DNA from: an uncultured Aliterella sp. | Lineage (GTDB): Bacteria; Cyanobacteriota; Cyanobacteriia; Cyanobacteriales; Chroococcidiopsidaceae | Reading direction: 5' to 3' | NCBI GenBank assembly: GCA_905479905.1 | Contig: CAJQOK010000436.1 | Coordinates: 1-6,851 of the forward strand | Length of the DNA stretch: 6,851 bases | Shown here: one piece after another, positions 6,444-6,851 of the stretch | Layout of the letters: each line of letters starts with the position of its first letter | Numbering within the stretch: position 1 is the first letter of the stretch | The notes under the pieces: model-generated | The model's database searches: none | Told to the model about the DNA's origin: nothing | What the model saw: only the letters and a program-made list of their open reading frames with translations | Program-made: the position numbers and the translations under genes

Positions 6444-6851
6444 TTATAGCCAGTTGCCAATTAAAATAAAGGGTGCCCATCGGGCAGGGTGAACCTTTTT
6501 ATTAATCAACACCTTCTGCGCTTTTGAGAGTGCCTCTGCTTTGCTCATTCGCGATCGCCTAGCGCTGCCTCCAGAGGGCGATCGCAAGTTATCATAAAAT
6601 TTAGCAATTAATTCTTGTGTAGAATTATCCTCAATGTACCAAAGAGAAGCTAAGGCACTTCTGACTCCCGCTTGTACGGTAATACCAGCTATACCCAAGG
6701 TAGCGCGATCATCTCCTGTACCTGTTTGACAAGCAGTGAGCGCCAGTAACTCCACTGGTTCTGAACCTCCACTGAAGCGGCGGATATCACTCTCTAACTG
6801 AGTAATTGTCATCTTTTCATTATCCCTCCTTCCTTGTGCCAGAAGCGGACG
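6444..6851 (-). CDS. C-terminal part of a CHAT-domain protein (partial)
   Basis: The frame is open to the right edge of the window, so only the last 135 residues are seen. The sequence is typical of the end of a CHAT (caspase-like, peptidase C80/caspase clan) domain: MTITQLESDI, the catalytic-Cys motif LLALTACQTGTGDDRA (Cys codon at 6731-6729), GIAGITVQAGVRSALASLW, STQELIAKFYDNL, KAEALSKAQ and the closing HPARWAPFILIGNWL. The partner His would lie upstream outside the window. In cyanobacteria such domains usually end long TPR-containing proteins, which fits an upstream extension. An ATG at 6812 has AAGGAGG upstream with rather long spacing (13 bases), but starting there would remove the catalytic His. 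Nine extra residues (about SGGSARRSR) interrupt the domain and are encoded by a HIP1-bounded insert. The gene converges on the DUF928 gene. Confidence 0.88.
   Translation of the reverse strand, partial: RPLLAQGRRDNEKMTITQLESDIRRFSGGSEPVELLALTACQTGTGDDRATLGIAGITVQAGVRSALASLWYIEDNSTQELIAKFYDNLRSPSGGSARRSRMSKAEALSKAQKVLINKKVHPARWAPFILIGNWL
6551..6585 (-). repeat. HIP1-bounded 27-base insert inside the CHAT gene
   Basis: Two GCGATCGC octamers at 6551-6558 and 6578-6585 are exactly 27 bases apart. Removing one 27-base period leaves a single HIP1 site and an uninterrupted frame reading NLRSRMSKAEAL, close to the family pattern. The interior contains AGCGCTGCC, a sequence I associate with short dispersed HIP1-linked repeats of Nostocales. 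The insert adds nine residues rich in Ser, Gly and Arg between the helix of the FYDNL segment and the KAEAL helix, probably as a surface loop. Confidence 0.7.

Noticed and set aside
6431..6445. Possible bidirectional terminator (AAGTT-AAC-AACTT followed by T residues)
   Set aside because: The stem has only five mostly A-T pairs and a short T run, too weak to call, although its position between convergent genes is suitable.
6444..6812. CHAT gene read as a complete 122-residue protein starting at 6812
   Set aside because: The frame stays open to the window edge and the catalytic His side of the domain would be missing; a partial longer gene is more likely, despite a Shine-Dalgarno-like AAGGAGG upstream.

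Overview
The window looks like cyanobacterial DNA. Six copies of the octamer GCGATCGC (HIP1) start at 918, 1735, 3812, 4447, 6551 and 6578. Every recognisable protein belongs to a family common in filamentous cyanobacteria: an NB-ARC/WD40 STAND ATPase, a CHASE2 histidine kinase with its response regulator, a DUF928 protein and a CHAT-domain protein. The species cannot be named from this sequence.

Left third, minus strand: the first seven codons of a gene leaving the window at base 1 (possibly DUF4278), then a large decayed NB-ARC/WD40 gene at 115-2135. The latter keeps its Shine-Dalgarno sequence and start codon. It also has two in-frame nonsense codons, three frameshifts, a Walker B motif without its acidic residues and a collapsed WD40 region, so it is called a pseudogene.

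Middle: 2136-2725 is AT-rich and I see no gene in it. It holds two related palindromes (2318-2339 and 2695-2708), a consensus -10 box (2667-2672) and another palindrome just after it (2674-2685). A 92-base tandem duplication (2726-2817 and 2818-2909) follows. It copies the ribosome binding site and first codons of the response regulator, so a 21-codon leader ORF lies directly upstream of the real gene.

Right half, plus strand: a response regulator (2872-3543) and a membrane CHASE2 histidine kinase (3568-5538, TTG start) form a compact two-gene operon. A secreted DUF928 protein (5643-6428) follows after 104 bases. Converging on it from the right is the C-terminal part of a CHAT-domain protease-like protein (6444-6851, minus), which runs off the window. 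Its gene carries a 27-base in-frame insertion bounded by HIP1 sites.

Working picture (inference): the kinase senses something outside the cytoplasmic membrane and phosphorylates the adjacent regulator. The regulator may act on its own palindrome-rich promoter and on the DUF928/CHAT neighbourhood, an envelope or secretion-linked cyanobacterial gene set. No target gene is proven by the sequence. The most distinctive local features are the duplicated translation start, the paired palindromes and the HIP1-bounded insert.
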